The notes below the pieces were generated by a model that worked only from the letters and a program-made list of their open reading frames with translations, was not told the origin of the DNA and searched no databases. A stretch of 26,902 nt of DNA from DATCZB01 sp035513215 (GTDB lineage: Bacteria > Pseudomonadota > Gammaproteobacteria > Steroidobacterales > Rariloculaceae), in assembly GCA_035513215.1 (NCBI GenBank), contig DATKCK010000083.1, positions 1 through 26,902 of the forward strand. The letters run 5' to 3'. Position numbers and translations under genes: made by a program. Below, one piece after another: positions 15,549 through 24,192 of the stretch. Position 1 is the first letter of the stretch; each line of letters opens with the position of its first letter.

Positions 15549-17702
15549 ATGGACGTTACAGAAATCCTCGATCCGCTGAACGACGCCCAGCGCGCGGCCG
15601 TCTCGGCCGAGTCGCGGCCGACCCTCGTGCTGGCCGGCGCCGGCAGCGGCAAGACCCGCGTGCTCGTGCATCGCGTGGCCTGGCTGATTCGGGTCGAGGG
15701 CGTCGCGCCGCAGGAGATCATGGCCGTGACCTTCACGAACAAGGCGGCCAACGAGATGCGGCAGCGGATCGAGGTCCTGCTCGGCATGCCGACGCGACAC
15801 CTGTGGATCGGCACCTTCCACGGGCTCGCCCACCGCCTGCTGCGCCGGCACTGGCGCGAGGCCGGCTTGGCCGAGGGGTTCCAGATCATGGATTCCGACG
15901 ACCAGCAGCGGCTGATCCGCAAGCTCCTGAAGTCGCTCGGGCTCGACGACGGCCAGTGGACGCCCAGGGAGCTCGCCTGGTTCATCAATGCCCAGAAGGA
16001 CGAAGGCCTGCGCGTGTCCGATATCCCCGACGACGGCAATCCGACACGGCGCCAGATGATCGACCTGTACCGCCGCTACGAGGACGCCTGCGGGCAGGCC
16101 TCGCTCGTCGATTTCGGCGAGCTCCTGCTACGCGTGCTCGAGCTCGTGCGAGACAACGCCGAAGTTCGCGAGCTGTACCAGCGGCGCTTCCGGCACGTTC
16201 TCGTCGACGAGTTCCAGGACACGAACGCGATCCAGTATCGGTGGGTGACGCTGCTGGCATCCGGCGGCGGCGTGCCGTTCGTCGTCGGTGACGACGACCA
16301 GTCCATCTATCGCTGGCGCGGCGCTCGTGTCGAGAATCTGTTCCAGTTCGAGCGCGATTTTCCAGGCACCCAGGTCTTCAGGCTCGAGCAGAACTACCGG
16401 TCGACGGCCACCATTCTCAAGGCCGCCAATGCGGTCATCGCCAACAACGGCGAGCGCATGGGCAAGAACCTCTGGACCGACGGCGCTACCGGCGAGCCGA
16501 TCAGGCTCTATGGGGCCTTCAACGAGCGCGACGAGGCCGCGTTCGTCATCAACAGGATCGCCGACTTCATCGAGGCCGGTAACGCCCGCTCCGACGCCGC
16601 CGTGCTCTATCGATCGAACGCTCAGTCGCGTGTCTTCGAGGAAGCGCTGCTCGCCGCCGGCATACCCTATCGCGTCTACGGGGGCATGCGCTTCTTCGAG
16701 CGGGCCGAGATCAAGGATGCGCTGGCCTATCTGAGGCTCATCGCGAACCGGGATGACGATCCGTCCTTCGAGCGCGTCGTCAACACGCCCACGCGCGGCG
16801 TTGGCGCGCGTACGGTCGATATCGTCCGCGAGCACGCGCGCAGGATCGGCGTCAGCCTTTGGCGCGCCGCGCAGGAGATCATTGCCGAGGGCCGGTTGCC
16901 GAAGCGATCCGCCAATGCCCTGTGGAGCTTTCTGAAGCTCGTCGAAGATCTCGATGAAAGCACGCGCTCGATGCCGCTGCATGAGCAGGTCGAGCACGTC
17001 GTCGCGAAAAGCGGCTTGATCGCGCATCATCTCAAGGACACTACGGCGAGCGGCGAGGCCCGCGTCGAGAACCTCGAGGAGCTCGTCAGTGCCGCGAAAG
17101 ACGCATTGATCGACGAGGATTCCGACCTGCCGCCTTTGATGGAGTTCTTGTCCTACGCGGTGCTCGAGTCCGGCGAGGCCCAGGCCGGGCAGTTCGAGGA
17201 CAGCGTGCAGCTCATGACACTGCATTCGGCCAAGGGTCTCGAGTTTCCGCTTCTATTTCTGTGCGGGCTCGAGGACGGGCTCTTTCCCCACCAGCGATCG
17301 CTGAACGACGCCAACGGGCTCGAGGAGGAGCGGCGGCTTTGCTATGTCGGCCTGACGCGGGCTCGCGAGCAGCTCTATCTCAGCTATGCCGAGCAGCGCC
17401 GGTTGCACCGAAACGACAGCTACGCGGCGCCGTCGCGTTTCCTGCGCGAGATTCCACCGGAGCTGATCGAGGAGATCAGGCCGCAAATGCGGGTCGCCCG
17501 GCCCGTTGCGCTGACGTTCAGAGCGACGAGGGAAACGATCAACGGCGTTTCTCTCGGACGACGCGTGCGGCACCGAAAGTTCGGCGAGGGCGTCGTTCTC
17601 AACAGCGAAGGCTCGGGCGCGCATGCGAGAGTCCAGGTCAATTTCGAGACGGCCGGCACGAAGTGGCTGGTCATGGCCTATGCCAACCTCGAACTCATGT
17701 AA
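15549..17702 (+). CDS. uvrD: DNA helicase II (UvrD/Rep superfamily 1)
   Basis: 717 aa, close to the usual UvrD length. It is a 3'-5' ATP-dependent helicase acting in nucleotide excision and mismatch repair. The Q motif (LNDAQRAAV), Walker A (GAGSGKT, 30-36), motif Ia (TFTNKAANEM), motif II (VDEFQDT, D220/E221), motif III (VGDDDQSIYRWRGA), motif IV (LEQNYRST), motif V (LMTLHSAKGLEFP) and motif VI (VGLTRAREQLYL) are all intact. The C-terminus ends with a Tudor-like segment (GVSLGRRVRHRKFGEG...KWLVMAYANLEL), which favours UvrD over Rep. ATG 15549 was chosen by fit to the family N-terminus. Confidence 0.96.
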   Translation: MDVTEILDPLNDAQRAAVSAESRPTLVLAGAGSGKTRVLVHRVAWLIRVEGVAPQEIMAVTFTNKAANEMRQRIEVLLGMPTRHLWIGTFHGLAHRLLRRHWREAGLAEGFQIMDSDDQQRLIRKLLKSLGLDDGQWTPRELAWFINAQKDEGLRVSDIPDDGNPTRRQMIDLYRRYEDACGQASLVDFGELLLRVLELVRDNAEVRELYQRRFRHVLVDEFQDTNAIQYRWVTLLASGGGVPFVVGDDDQSIYRWRGARVENLFQFERDFPGTQVFRLEQNYRSTATILKAANAVIANNGERMGKNLWTDGATGEPIRLYGAFNERDEAAFVINRIADFIEAGNARSDAAVLYRSNAQSRVFEEALLAAGIPYRVYGGMRFFERAEIKDALAYLRLIANRDDDPSFERVVNTPTRGVGARTVDIVREHARRIGVSLWRAAQEIIAEGRLPKRSANALWSFLKLVEDLDESTRSMPLHEQVEHVVAKSGLIAHHLKDTTASGEARVENLEELVSAAKDALIDEDSDLPPLMEFLSYAVLESGEAQAGQFEDSVQLMTLHSAKGLEFPLLFLCGLEDGLFPHQRSLNDANGLEEERRLCYVGLTRAREQLYLSYAEQRRLHRNDSYAAPSRFLREIPPELIEEIRPQMRVARPVALTFRATRETINGVSLGRRVRHRKFGEGVVLNSEGSGAHARVQVNFETAGTKWLVMAYANLELM

Positions 17703-17706
17703 CATA

Positions 17707-17721
17707 GCCGCCGCAGGCGGC
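17707..17721. other. Small GC hairpin between uvrD and trkA
   Basis: GCCGCC-GCA-GGCGGC forms a 6-bp stem with a 3-nt loop, 5 bp after the uvrD stop and 11 bp before the trkA ATG. No T tract follows. It may weakly terminate, or may tune access to the trkA start. Confidence 0.35.
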
Positions 17722-17732
17722 CTTGAGCTTCA

Positions 17733-19106
17733 ATGAATATTCTTATTTTGGGTGCTGGGCAGGTGGGTACAACGGCCGCCTACAGCCTTGCGCGGGAAGA
17801 GGCCAACGAGGTCACGATCGTCGACCGTAATCCGGAAGTCCTGCGCGAGCTTCAGGATCGGCTCGACGTCAGGACCGTCGTCGGCGATGCGGCTTACCCC
17901 GAAGTGCTCGAGCGGGCGAATGCCAAGGACGCCGACATGATCATCGCGCTGACCAACAGCGACGAGAGCAATATGCTCGCCTGCCAGATCGCTCATACGC
18001 TGTTCAAGGTTCCGACCAAAATCGCGAGAATCCGGGCCAGTGCCTACGCGGACCATCCCGAGCTTTTTCACGACGGATGTATTCCCGTCGACGTCATCGT
18101 CAGCCCCGAGGCGCTCGTTACGCAGCACATCGAGCAGCTCGTGCACTATCCGGGTGCCCTTCAGGTGCTCGAGTTCGCCGACGGCCGCGTCCGCCTCGTA
18201 GCGACTCGAGCGGATCGCGGCGGCGCGCTGATCGGTCACCCGCTCAGCGAGCTGCCGCATCACATTCCGAACGTGGATTGCCGCGTCGTTGCGATCTATC
18301 GCGGCGGCCGCGGCATTCTTCCCGACGGCAGCACCGTCGTCGAGGAAGGGGACGAGGTCTTTTTCATTGCCGCGCGCAAAGACATTCGAACCGTGCTGAG
18401 CGAAATGCGCAAGCTCGACGATCCCGTGCGACGGGTCGTCATCGCCGGCGGTGGCAATATCGGTTTTCGTCTTGCCCAGGCGCTCGAGAAAACCAATCAG
18501 GTCAAGATCATCGAGCGTGGATTCGAGCAGGCGCGTCGGATCTCGGAAGACCTCGATCGCGCGATCGTTCTGCACGGCGATGCCGCCGACGAGGAGCTCT
18601 TGCTCGAGGAGAACATCGACGCTGCGGACGTCTTCGTCGCAGTGACCAACGCCGAGGAGGCGAACATTCTCTCGGCGATGCTGGCAAAGCGGCTCGGGGC
18701 GCGGAAGGTGTTGGCGCTGATCAACCGCCCCGCCTACGCCGAGCTCGTCGAGGCTGGCACGATCGACATCGCGATCTCGCCGAAGGAGATCACACTCGGC
18801 ACGCTCTTGGCTCATGTCAGGCGCGGCGACGTCGTCAAGGTTCACTCGCTGCGGCGTGGTGCCGCCGAGGCCATCGAGGCCGTTGCGCACGGCGATTCTC
18901 GTCGTTCGGAAGTCGTCGGTCGCACGATCGAGGAGATTCGCCTGCCGCGCGGGGCCGCGATCAACGCCATCGTGCGCGGCGACCGCGTCATGATGGCGCA
19001 TCACGATACGCTGATCGAGGAAGACGATCACGTCATTCTCTTCGTTGCCGATCGCCGCCAGATCGACGAGGTCGAGCGGCTCTTCGAGGTCGACGGCGGC
19101 TCCTAG
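17733..19106 (+). CDS. trkA: Trk potassium uptake regulator TrkA
   Basis: 457 aa. This peripheral cytoplasmic protein binds NAD(H)/nucleotides and gates the TrkH potassium channel. Two tandem RCK_N Rossmann domains are visible: the first with GAGQVG (7-12) and the second with GGGNIG (239-244). Each is followed by an RCK_C (TrkA_C) module (near LEFADGRVRLVATRADRGG, and near KVHSLRRGAAEAIEAV). It is the full-length two-domain form. trkH follows 8 bp later, so the two are surely co-transcribed. Confidence 0.96.
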   Translation: MNILILGAGQVGTTAAYSLAREEANEVTIVDRNPEVLRELQDRLDVRTVVGDAAYPEVLERANAKDADMIIALTNSDESNMLACQIAHTLFKVPTKIARIRASAYADHPELFHDGCIPVDVIVSPEALVTQHIEQLVHYPGALQVLEFADGRVRLVATRADRGGALIGHPLSELPHHIPNVDCRVVAIYRGGRGILPDGSTVVEEGDEVFFIAARKDIRTVLSEMRKLDDPVRRVVIAGGGNIGFRLAQALEKTNQVKIIERGFEQARRISEDLDRAIVLHGDAADEELLLEENIDAADVFVAVTNAEEANILSAMLAKRLGARKVLALINRPAYAELVEAGTIDIAISPKEITLGTLLAHVRRGDVVKVHSLRRGAAEAIEAVAHGDSRRSEVVGRTIEEIRLPRGAAINAIVRGDRVMMAHHDTLIEEDDHVILFVADRRQIDEVERLFEVDGGS

Positions 19107-19114
19107 GCCGAACG

Positions 19115-20566
19115 ATGTCGAATTCACCGATTCAGCGCGTGCTGGGATTGCTGCTGACGATCTTCAGTCTCAGCATGCTGCCGCCCATCGCCTTCTCTCT
19201 GATTTATGACGACGGCACCTGGATCGATTTCGTCGAGTCGTTCCTGATCGTCGCCGGGGTCGGTCTCTTGCTCTGGTTTCCCGCGAGAAAGACCAGGCGG
19301 GACTTGAGGCTGCGCGACGGCTTCCTCGTCGTCGCGTTGTTCTGGATCGTGCTGGGCCTTTTCGGTGCCGCGCCGCTGATTCTGTCCGAAAGACCCGACG
19401 TCGGGTTTACCGATGCTGTTTTCGAGTCCATGTCGGGGCTGACGACAACCGGCGCGACGGTGCTGACCGGCCTCGATACCTTGCCGCCGGCGATTCTCTA
19501 CTACCGCGCGCAGCTCCAGTGGTTCGGCGGCCTCGGGATCATCGTGCTCGCCGTCGCCGTTTTGCCCATGCTCGGCGTCGGCGGGATGCAGCTCTTTCGG
19601 GCCGAGCTGCCCGGTCCGGTCAAGGACGCGAAGCTGACGCCGAAGATCACGAAGACGGCCGCGGCGCTCTGGTACATCTATCTCGGCATCACTGTCGCCT
19701 GTTGCCTCGCCTACTGGGCGGCCGGCATGTCCTTCTTCGATGCCCTTTGTCACAGCCTGACCACCGTCGCGATCGGCGGCTTCTCGACGCACGACCTGAG
19801 CTTCGCCTATTTCGACAGCGTGGCGATCGAGCTGATCGCGGTTTTCTTCATGATCGTCTCGGCCGCCAACTTCACGCTGCATTTTCTGGCCTTTCGCGAG
19901 CGCAGTGTCAGGCATTACCTTGCCGATCCGGAGTTCACGGCCTACATCCGCATCCTCGTCGTGCTGTTCTTGATCGTCGTGTTGTATCTGGTCTGGCAGC
20001 AGACCTATCCGACGCTCGGCGAGACGCTGCGCTCGAGCCTCTTTCAAGCCGTCTCGATCGCGACGACGGCGGGGTTTACGACCGACTCATTCGCGGCCTG
20101 GCCGGGCGCCCTGCCGGTGCTGCTGCTATTCTCGAGCTTCATCGGCGGCTGTGCGGCGTCCACGGCCGGCGGCATGAAGGTCGTTCGCTGGACGCTGATG
20201 TACCGGCAAGGGATGCGCGAGCTGCAGCGGCTCGTGCACCCGAGCGCCGAGGTGCCCGTCAAGCTCGGCGCCAAGGCCGTGCATCCGCGCATCGTCGACG
20301 CGGTCTGGGGGTTCTTCGCGGTCTACGTCGTTGTGTTCGTGGGTCTCCTGGTCGTGATGATGATGACCGGCATGGATCAGTCGACGGCCTTCTCGGCCGT
20401 CGCAGCGACGCTGAATAACCTGGGCCCCGGTCTCGGCGACGTTGCTGCCGGATTCGGCGACGTCTCCGTCGTTGCCAAGTGGGCCGCCGTCTGCGCGATG
20501 CTGCTCGGCCGGCTCGAGATCTTCACCCTGCTCGTGCTGGTGACACCGGTGTTCTGGCGGGGATAG
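19115..20566 (+). CDS. trkH: Trk potassium transporter membrane subunit TrkH
   Basis: 483 aa, a polytopic potassium channel-like subunit. Four pore-loop repeats with selectivity-filter glycines are visible: TTTGATVLTG, TTVAIGGFSTHD, IATTAGFTTDSF and LNNLGPGLGD. This is the SKT superfamily arrangement, and SSFIGGCAASTAGGMKVVRW is a TrkH signature. ATG 19115 was chosen because it begins a normal TrkH N-terminus (SPIQRVLGLLLTIFSLSMLPP); the long upstream open frame overlaps trkA and is not coding. A TPR gene starts 5 bp after the stop. Confidence 0.96.
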   Translation: MSNSPIQRVLGLLLTIFSLSMLPPIAFSLIYDDGTWIDFVESFLIVAGVGLLLWFPARKTRRDLRLRDGFLVVALFWIVLGLFGAAPLILSERPDVGFTDAVFESMSGLTTTGATVLTGLDTLPPAILYYRAQLQWFGGLGIIVLAVAVLPMLGVGGMQLFRAELPGPVKDAKLTPKITKTAAALWYIYLGITVACCLAYWAAGMSFFDALCHSLTTVAIGGFSTHDLSFAYFDSVAIELIAVFFMIVSAANFTLHFLAFRERSVRHYLADPEFTAYIRILVVLFLIVVLYLVWQQTYPTLGETLRSSLFQAVSIATTAGFTTDSFAAWPGALPVLLLFSSFIGGCAASTAGGMKVVRWTLMYRQGMRELQRLVHPSAEVPVKLGAKAVHPRIVDAVWGFFAVYVVVFVGLLVVMMMTGMDQSTAFSAVAATLNNLGPGLGDVAAGFGDVSVVAKWAAVCAMLLGRLEIFTLLVLVTPVFWRG

Positions 20567-20571
20567 CACCC

Positions 20572-20892
20572 TTGATCGAAAAGCTCGAAGCCCTGCTCGC
20601 CGCCGGACAGGATTCGGCCGGTCTCAGGTTCGCGCTTGCCGGCCAGTATCTGAAGACCGGTGACGCGTCGCGTGCCGTCGAGCACGGTGAAGTTGCCGTG
20701 TCGCTCGACCCCAACTATTCTGCCGCGTGGCGCCTGCTCGGTCAGGCGCAGGTTGCCGCGGACAAGCCGGAAGATGCGGCGCAAAGCTTCGAGCGGGGGA
20801 TCGCGGTGGCGAAGGCAAGCGGGGATCGACAAGTCGAGAAGGAAATGCAGGTCTTCCTGCGGCGACTCCAGAAGCGTGATAGTCGGGACTGA
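20572..20892 (+). CDS. Small tetratricopeptide-repeat protein
   Basis: 106 aa from a TTG start at 20572, with GGCGGGG upstream. The sequence begins (M)IEKLEALLAAGQDSAGLRFALAGQYL, a recognisable start of small TPR proteins in gammaproteobacteria. It has about two TPR units (LRFALAGQYLKTGDASRAVEHGEVAVSLDPNYSAAW; WRLLGQAQVAADKPEDAAQSFERGIAVA) and a basic C-terminal helix. TPRs mediate protein contacts; no enzymatic residues are seen. It lies between trkH (5 bp) and dctQ (6 bp), so it is probably co-transcribed with both. The partner is unknown. Confidence 0.75.
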   Translation: MIEKLEALLAAGQDSAGLRFALAGQYLKTGDASRAVEHGEVAVSLDPNYSAAWRLLGQAQVAADKPEDAAQSFERGIAVAKASGDRQVEKEMQVFLRRLQKRDSRD

Positions 20893-20898
20893 TCGCCC

Positions 20899-21432
20899 GT
20901 GAGCTGGCCGCGACGTCTGGAGCTCCTCGGCGAATGGACGGGCCGCGCGATCGCCTGGGTCATGTTACCTATGGTCGTGGTTCAGTTCGTCATCGTCGCG
21001 CTGCGCTACGTCTTCGATCTCGGCTGGATCTGGATGCAGGAGAGCGTGCTTTGGATGCATGCGGCGGCCTTCATGCTCGCCGCTGCCTATACCCTGCATC
21101 ACGATGAGCACGTCCGCGTCGATATCTTCTACCGCAAGCTGACGGATCGCGGCCGCACATTGGTGGAAGTCCTCGGTACCCTGCTCTTGCTGCTGCCAAT
21201 GATGATCTTTCTGATCGTCTCGAGCTGGGACTACGTGTCGGTCTCGTGGTCGATCCGCGAAGGGTCACGCGAGGCCGGGGGGCTCGCGTATCCGGCCGTG
21301 CCCCTGCTCAAGACCCTGATTCCGGTGACCGCCGGGCTCGTCTGCGTGCAGGCCGTCGCGAGACTCTTCGGCGACCTCGGCAGGCTTCTGAGTCCGGACG
21401 ACGCACCGGACGGTGCAACCGAAGGGCCGTAG
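20899..21432 (+). CDS. dctQ: TRAP transporter small permease (DctQ family)
   Basis: 177 aa, GTG start. Four membrane helices are apparent (about 20-40, 50-68, 88-110 and 131-152). The family pattern WMQESVLWMHAAAFMLAAAYTLHHDEHVRVDIFY is clear. DctQ is the small membrane subunit of Na+-driven TRAP uptake systems for organic acids and related solutes. The sequence resembles the subgroup often labelled mannitol/chloroaromatic-type, but the substrate cannot be read from it. dctM follows after 10 bp. No DctP binding-protein gene lies on either side. Confidence 0.88.
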   Translation: MSWPRRLELLGEWTGRAIAWVMLPMVVVQFVIVALRYVFDLGWIWMQESVLWMHAAAFMLAAAYTLHHDEHVRVDIFYRKLTDRGRTLVEVLGTLLLLLPMMIFLIVSSWDYVSVSWSIREGSREAGGLAYPAVPLLKTLIPVTAGLVCVQAVARLFGDLGRLLSPDDAPDGATEGP

Positions 21433-21442
21433 GGCGAGTGCC

Positions 21443-22813
21443 ATGGAGTGGGTATCGCTCATGATGTTTGCTGCTGTCGTCATCGTTTTGATCAGCGGCT
21501 TCCCCGTGGCATTCTGCCTCGGCGGTGTCGCGCTGATCTTTGCGCTCGTCGGCATGGTCGGCGGCGGTTTCGACGCCGCTTTCCTTGCGACCATGCCGAA
21601 TCGGCTCTTCGGCATCATGAGCAACCAGACGCTCTTGGCCGTGCCGCTCTTCGTCTTCATGGGCGTGACGCTCGAACGGGCCCGGATCGCCGAGAACCTC
21701 CTCGACAATCTGAGTGCGCTGTTCGGCTCGCTGCGCGGAGGGCTCGGCATCTCGGTCATGGTTGTCGGCATGCTGCTCGCCGCGAGCACCGGCATCGTCG
21801 GCGCTACGGTCGTGACGATGGGGCTCTTGTCGCTGCCGACGATGCTCCGCCGCGGCTACAGCCCGAGGATCGCGAGCGGGACGATCTGCGCGGCCGGGAC
21901 GCTGGGCCAGATCATTCCGCCGTCGATCGTGCTCGTGCTGCTCGGCGATGTGCTCTCGTCCGCGTACAGCCAGGCGCAGCTCGCGCAGAACAATTTCAAT
22001 CCCGACACCGTTTCGGTTGGCGACCTCTTTGCCGGCGCCCTGATACCGGGCTTACTGCTCGTCGCGCTCTACATCGTCTACCTGATCGCGGTCGCGATCT
22101 TGAGACCGGCCGCCATGCCGCCTGCGGGCCGGGATAGCGAGAAGGCCGACTGGGGTGCCCTGCTTGGCGCTCTCGCGCCGCCCCTGTTGCTGATTTTGGC
22201 CGTGCTCGGCTCGATCATCTTCGGGCTTGCGACACCGACCGAGGCTGCCTCCGTCGGCGCCGTCGGCGCGCTCGTGCTCGCGGGACTGCGCCGAGCGCTC
22301 GACCTCAAGCGCCTGCGCGAAGCCATGCAGACCACGATCCGAATCTCGAGCATGGTGTTTCTGATTCTGATCGGCGCATCGCTGTTCTCGCTAGTGTTTC
22401 GCGGCTACGGCGGCGACCGCCTGGTCCAGGACTTCTTGATGAGCCTGCCGGGCGGCGCTTTCGGCGCCGTGGCCTCGGTCATGCTGCTGATGTTTCTGCT
22501 CGGCTTCGTGCTCGACTTCATCGAGATCACGTTTGTTGTCGTGCCGATCGTCGCGCCCATCCTGCTCGCGATGGGACTCGATCCCGTCTGGCTTGGCGTC
22601 ATGATCGCAATCAACCTGCAGACCTCGTTCCTGACGCCGCCATTCGGGTTCGCGCTGTTCTATCTCCGCGGTGTCGCACCCGAATCACTGACGACCGGCG
22701 ACATCTATCGCGGCGTCATGCCGTTCGTGGCGATTCAGATACTCGTGCTTGGCATCGTCTCGGGATGGCCCGGGCTTGCGACGTGGCTGCCCGGGGTTCT
22801 GCTTGGGCCTTAG
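21443..22813 (+). CDS. dctM: TRAP transporter large permease (DctM family)
   Basis: 456 aa with about 12 hydrophobic helices. This is the main transport subunit of a TRAP system. Family features include GFPVAFCLGGVALIFAL, the Gly/Ser-rich STGIVGATVVTMGLLSLPTMLRRGY, GTLGQIIPPSIVLVLLGDV and TPTEAASVGAVGALVLAG, with NLQTSFLTPPFGFALFYLRG near the C-terminus. ATG 21443 has AGGGCGAG upstream. The loop between helices 5 and 6 includes an insert (SAYSQAQLAQNNFNPDTVSVGD) seen in the larger subgroup. It is convergent with the OmpA-like gene, with a 23-bp gap. Confidence 0.93.
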   Translation: MEWVSLMMFAAVVIVLISGFPVAFCLGGVALIFALVGMVGGGFDAAFLATMPNRLFGIMSNQTLLAVPLFVFMGVTLERARIAENLLDNLSALFGSLRGGLGISVMVVGMLLAASTGIVGATVVTMGLLSLPTMLRRGYSPRIASGTICAAGTLGQIIPPSIVLVLLGDVLSSAYSQAQLAQNNFNPDTVSVGDLFAGALIPGLLLVALYIVYLIAVAILRPAAMPPAGRDSEKADWGALLGALAPPLLLILAVLGSIIFGLATPTEAASVGAVGALVLAGLRRALDLKRLREAMQTTIRISSMVFLILIGASLFSLVFRGYGGDRLVQDFLMSLPGGAFGAVASVMLLMFLLGFVLDFIEITFVVVPIVAPILLAMGLDPVWLGVMIAINLQTSFLTPPFGFALFYLRGVAPESLTTGDIYRGVMPFVAIQILVLGIVSGWPGLATWLPGVLLGP

Positions 22814-22836
22814 TGCGGATCTGGCGAGAGTCCCGG

Positions 22837-24192
22837 CTATCTTACGGCCAACGGTCCGCCGGAAACCACGATTTCGACTCTGCGGTTGCGCGCGCGCCCC
22901 TCGCTCGTCGAGTTGTCGGCAATCGGCTGCGACAACCCGAGACCCGAGACGTCGATGCTCGACGCCGCAACGCCTTGTGCTATCAGATAGTCGCGCGCCG
23001 CGAGCGCGCGCCGTAGCGAGAGCTCGTTATTGGTCGCGACGCTGCCCGTGCTGTCGGTGTGCCCCTCCACCTGGAACCGCAGGCCGGGGTAAGAGGCCAC
23101 GATGCCCGAGAATCTGGCGAGACTTTCGCGCGCCGACATGTCGATATCCGCCGTGCCGGTCGCGAAGTGGACGCCGCCGATCTCGGAGATTAGTCCGCGG
23201 TCCGATTCATGGGTCGGCAACGCGGAGTTCAGCCGGGAGAGCAGATCGCTGCGCGCGGCATCGGACCGCTCTCGCTCGGACGCCCTCGCGACCTCGGTCG
23301 CCGCAGCTGTCGTGGCCGCGGTTCGGGCCGCGGCTGCGTTCGCGGATTCCGTGGCCGCGGCCGCCGCGGCCAGCTGCTGCTCTGCCGCTTCCGATGTGGC
23401 CGAGGCAATCATCGCAGCACGGCGCGCGTCCTCGCCGGCGGTCACGGCCTCGCGGGCGAGGCCGGGCACGGTTCGGCGTTGGGCCCGCTTGCCCTGCAAT
23501 GCCGCTTCGGCCGCGGCGAGCTTCTCGCCGGCCGTCGAATAGGCCTCGGGCGCGAATCGGTCTGCGCCGGCCGCGTCGGCGATCGCGATGGCGTAACGGG
23601 CCTGAACGATCTCGGCCGAGCTCGCCTCGTCGTCGATCGCGATGCGCGCGAGGCTCGAGTAGTCGGCGCGCTCCGTGAGCGTCGTGACCTTTGACGCCTC
23701 ACCTTCCACGTCGTCGGCGACGTTGTAGAGCGCAATCATCGTGCTCGGCACAGTGACCGCGAAGTGCGGCTCGGCCGTGACGATCAGCGCGAACTGCGAT
23801 GCGCCATGCGACGTTTGCAGCTTGCCCTTTCCCCCTTCGGGTCCTGTGAGCACGCCTTGATTCGCCGCGCGGCCGTCGGGTGTCAGCGCCCACAGCACGT
23901 AGGTCGTGTAAGGGCCGAGCGACGCGGGCTCCGGCAGTTTCTCCACTGAAGCGGAGATCTGCGCATTGCCGTCCTGGTACTCCACTCGAGCATCGCCTTC
24001 CGCGGTCGCCGCTACCGGCGTGCCGCGAAAGAACAGGTCCGACTTCGGACCCTCGCGGTAGTTGAACATCGAGATCTGGCTCAACACGTCCGAGCTTGCG
24101 ATGGCTTGCCCGCGCTGGGCCTCCTGCGCATGCGCGGCCGCGGGCAGCGCGCCTGCCAAGGCCCATCCCGTGAGAAGGGCGATAGTCTTCAT
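22837..24192 (-). CDS. OmpA-domain envelope protein with Ala-rich helical stalk
   Basis: 451 aa. A signal peptide (MKTIALLTGWALAGALPAAAHA) is followed by a beta-rich N-terminal domain (about 50-165; TYVLWALTPDGRAANQG and IVTAEPHFAVTVPS). An Ala-rich, DUF4398-like helical region follows (about 190-320). The C-terminal OmpA peptidoglycan-binding domain spans about 335-445 (FQVEGHTDSTGS with D380; LSLRRALAARDYL; GRARNRRVE). It should tether the outer envelope to peptidoglycan. The start overlaps the stop of the LPSTAG protein gene (ATGA), so the two are translationally coupled. The open frame continues upstream to 24759, but that part is antiframe. Similar domain combinations beside sortase genes occur, as I recall, in other Gram-negatives such as Acidobacteria. 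Confidence 0.88.
   Translation of the reverse strand: MKTIALLTGWALAGALPAAAHAQEAQRGQAIASSDVLSQISMFNYREGPKSDLFFRGTPVAATAEGDARVEYQDGNAQISASVEKLPEPASLGPYTTYVLWALTPDGRAANQGVLTGPEGGKGKLQTSHGASQFALIVTAEPHFAVTVPSTMIALYNVADDVEGEASKVTTLTERADYSSLARIAIDDEASSAEIVQARYAIAIADAAGADRFAPEAYSTAGEKLAAAEAALQGKRAQRRTVPGLAREAVTAGEDARRAAMIASATSEAAEQQLAAAAAATESANAAAARTAATTAAATEVARASERERSDAARSDLLSRLNSALPTHESDRGLISEIGGVHFATGTADIDMSARESLARFSGIVASYPGLRFQVEGHTDSTGSVATNNELSLRRALAARDYLIAQGVAASSIDVSGLGLSQPIADNSTSEGRARNRRVEIVVSGGPLAVR

Noticed and set aside
18077..19114. Long upstream extension of the trkH frame
   Set aside because: It lies wholly inside trkA in another frame and is Arg-rich. A normal TrkH N-terminus begins at 19115.
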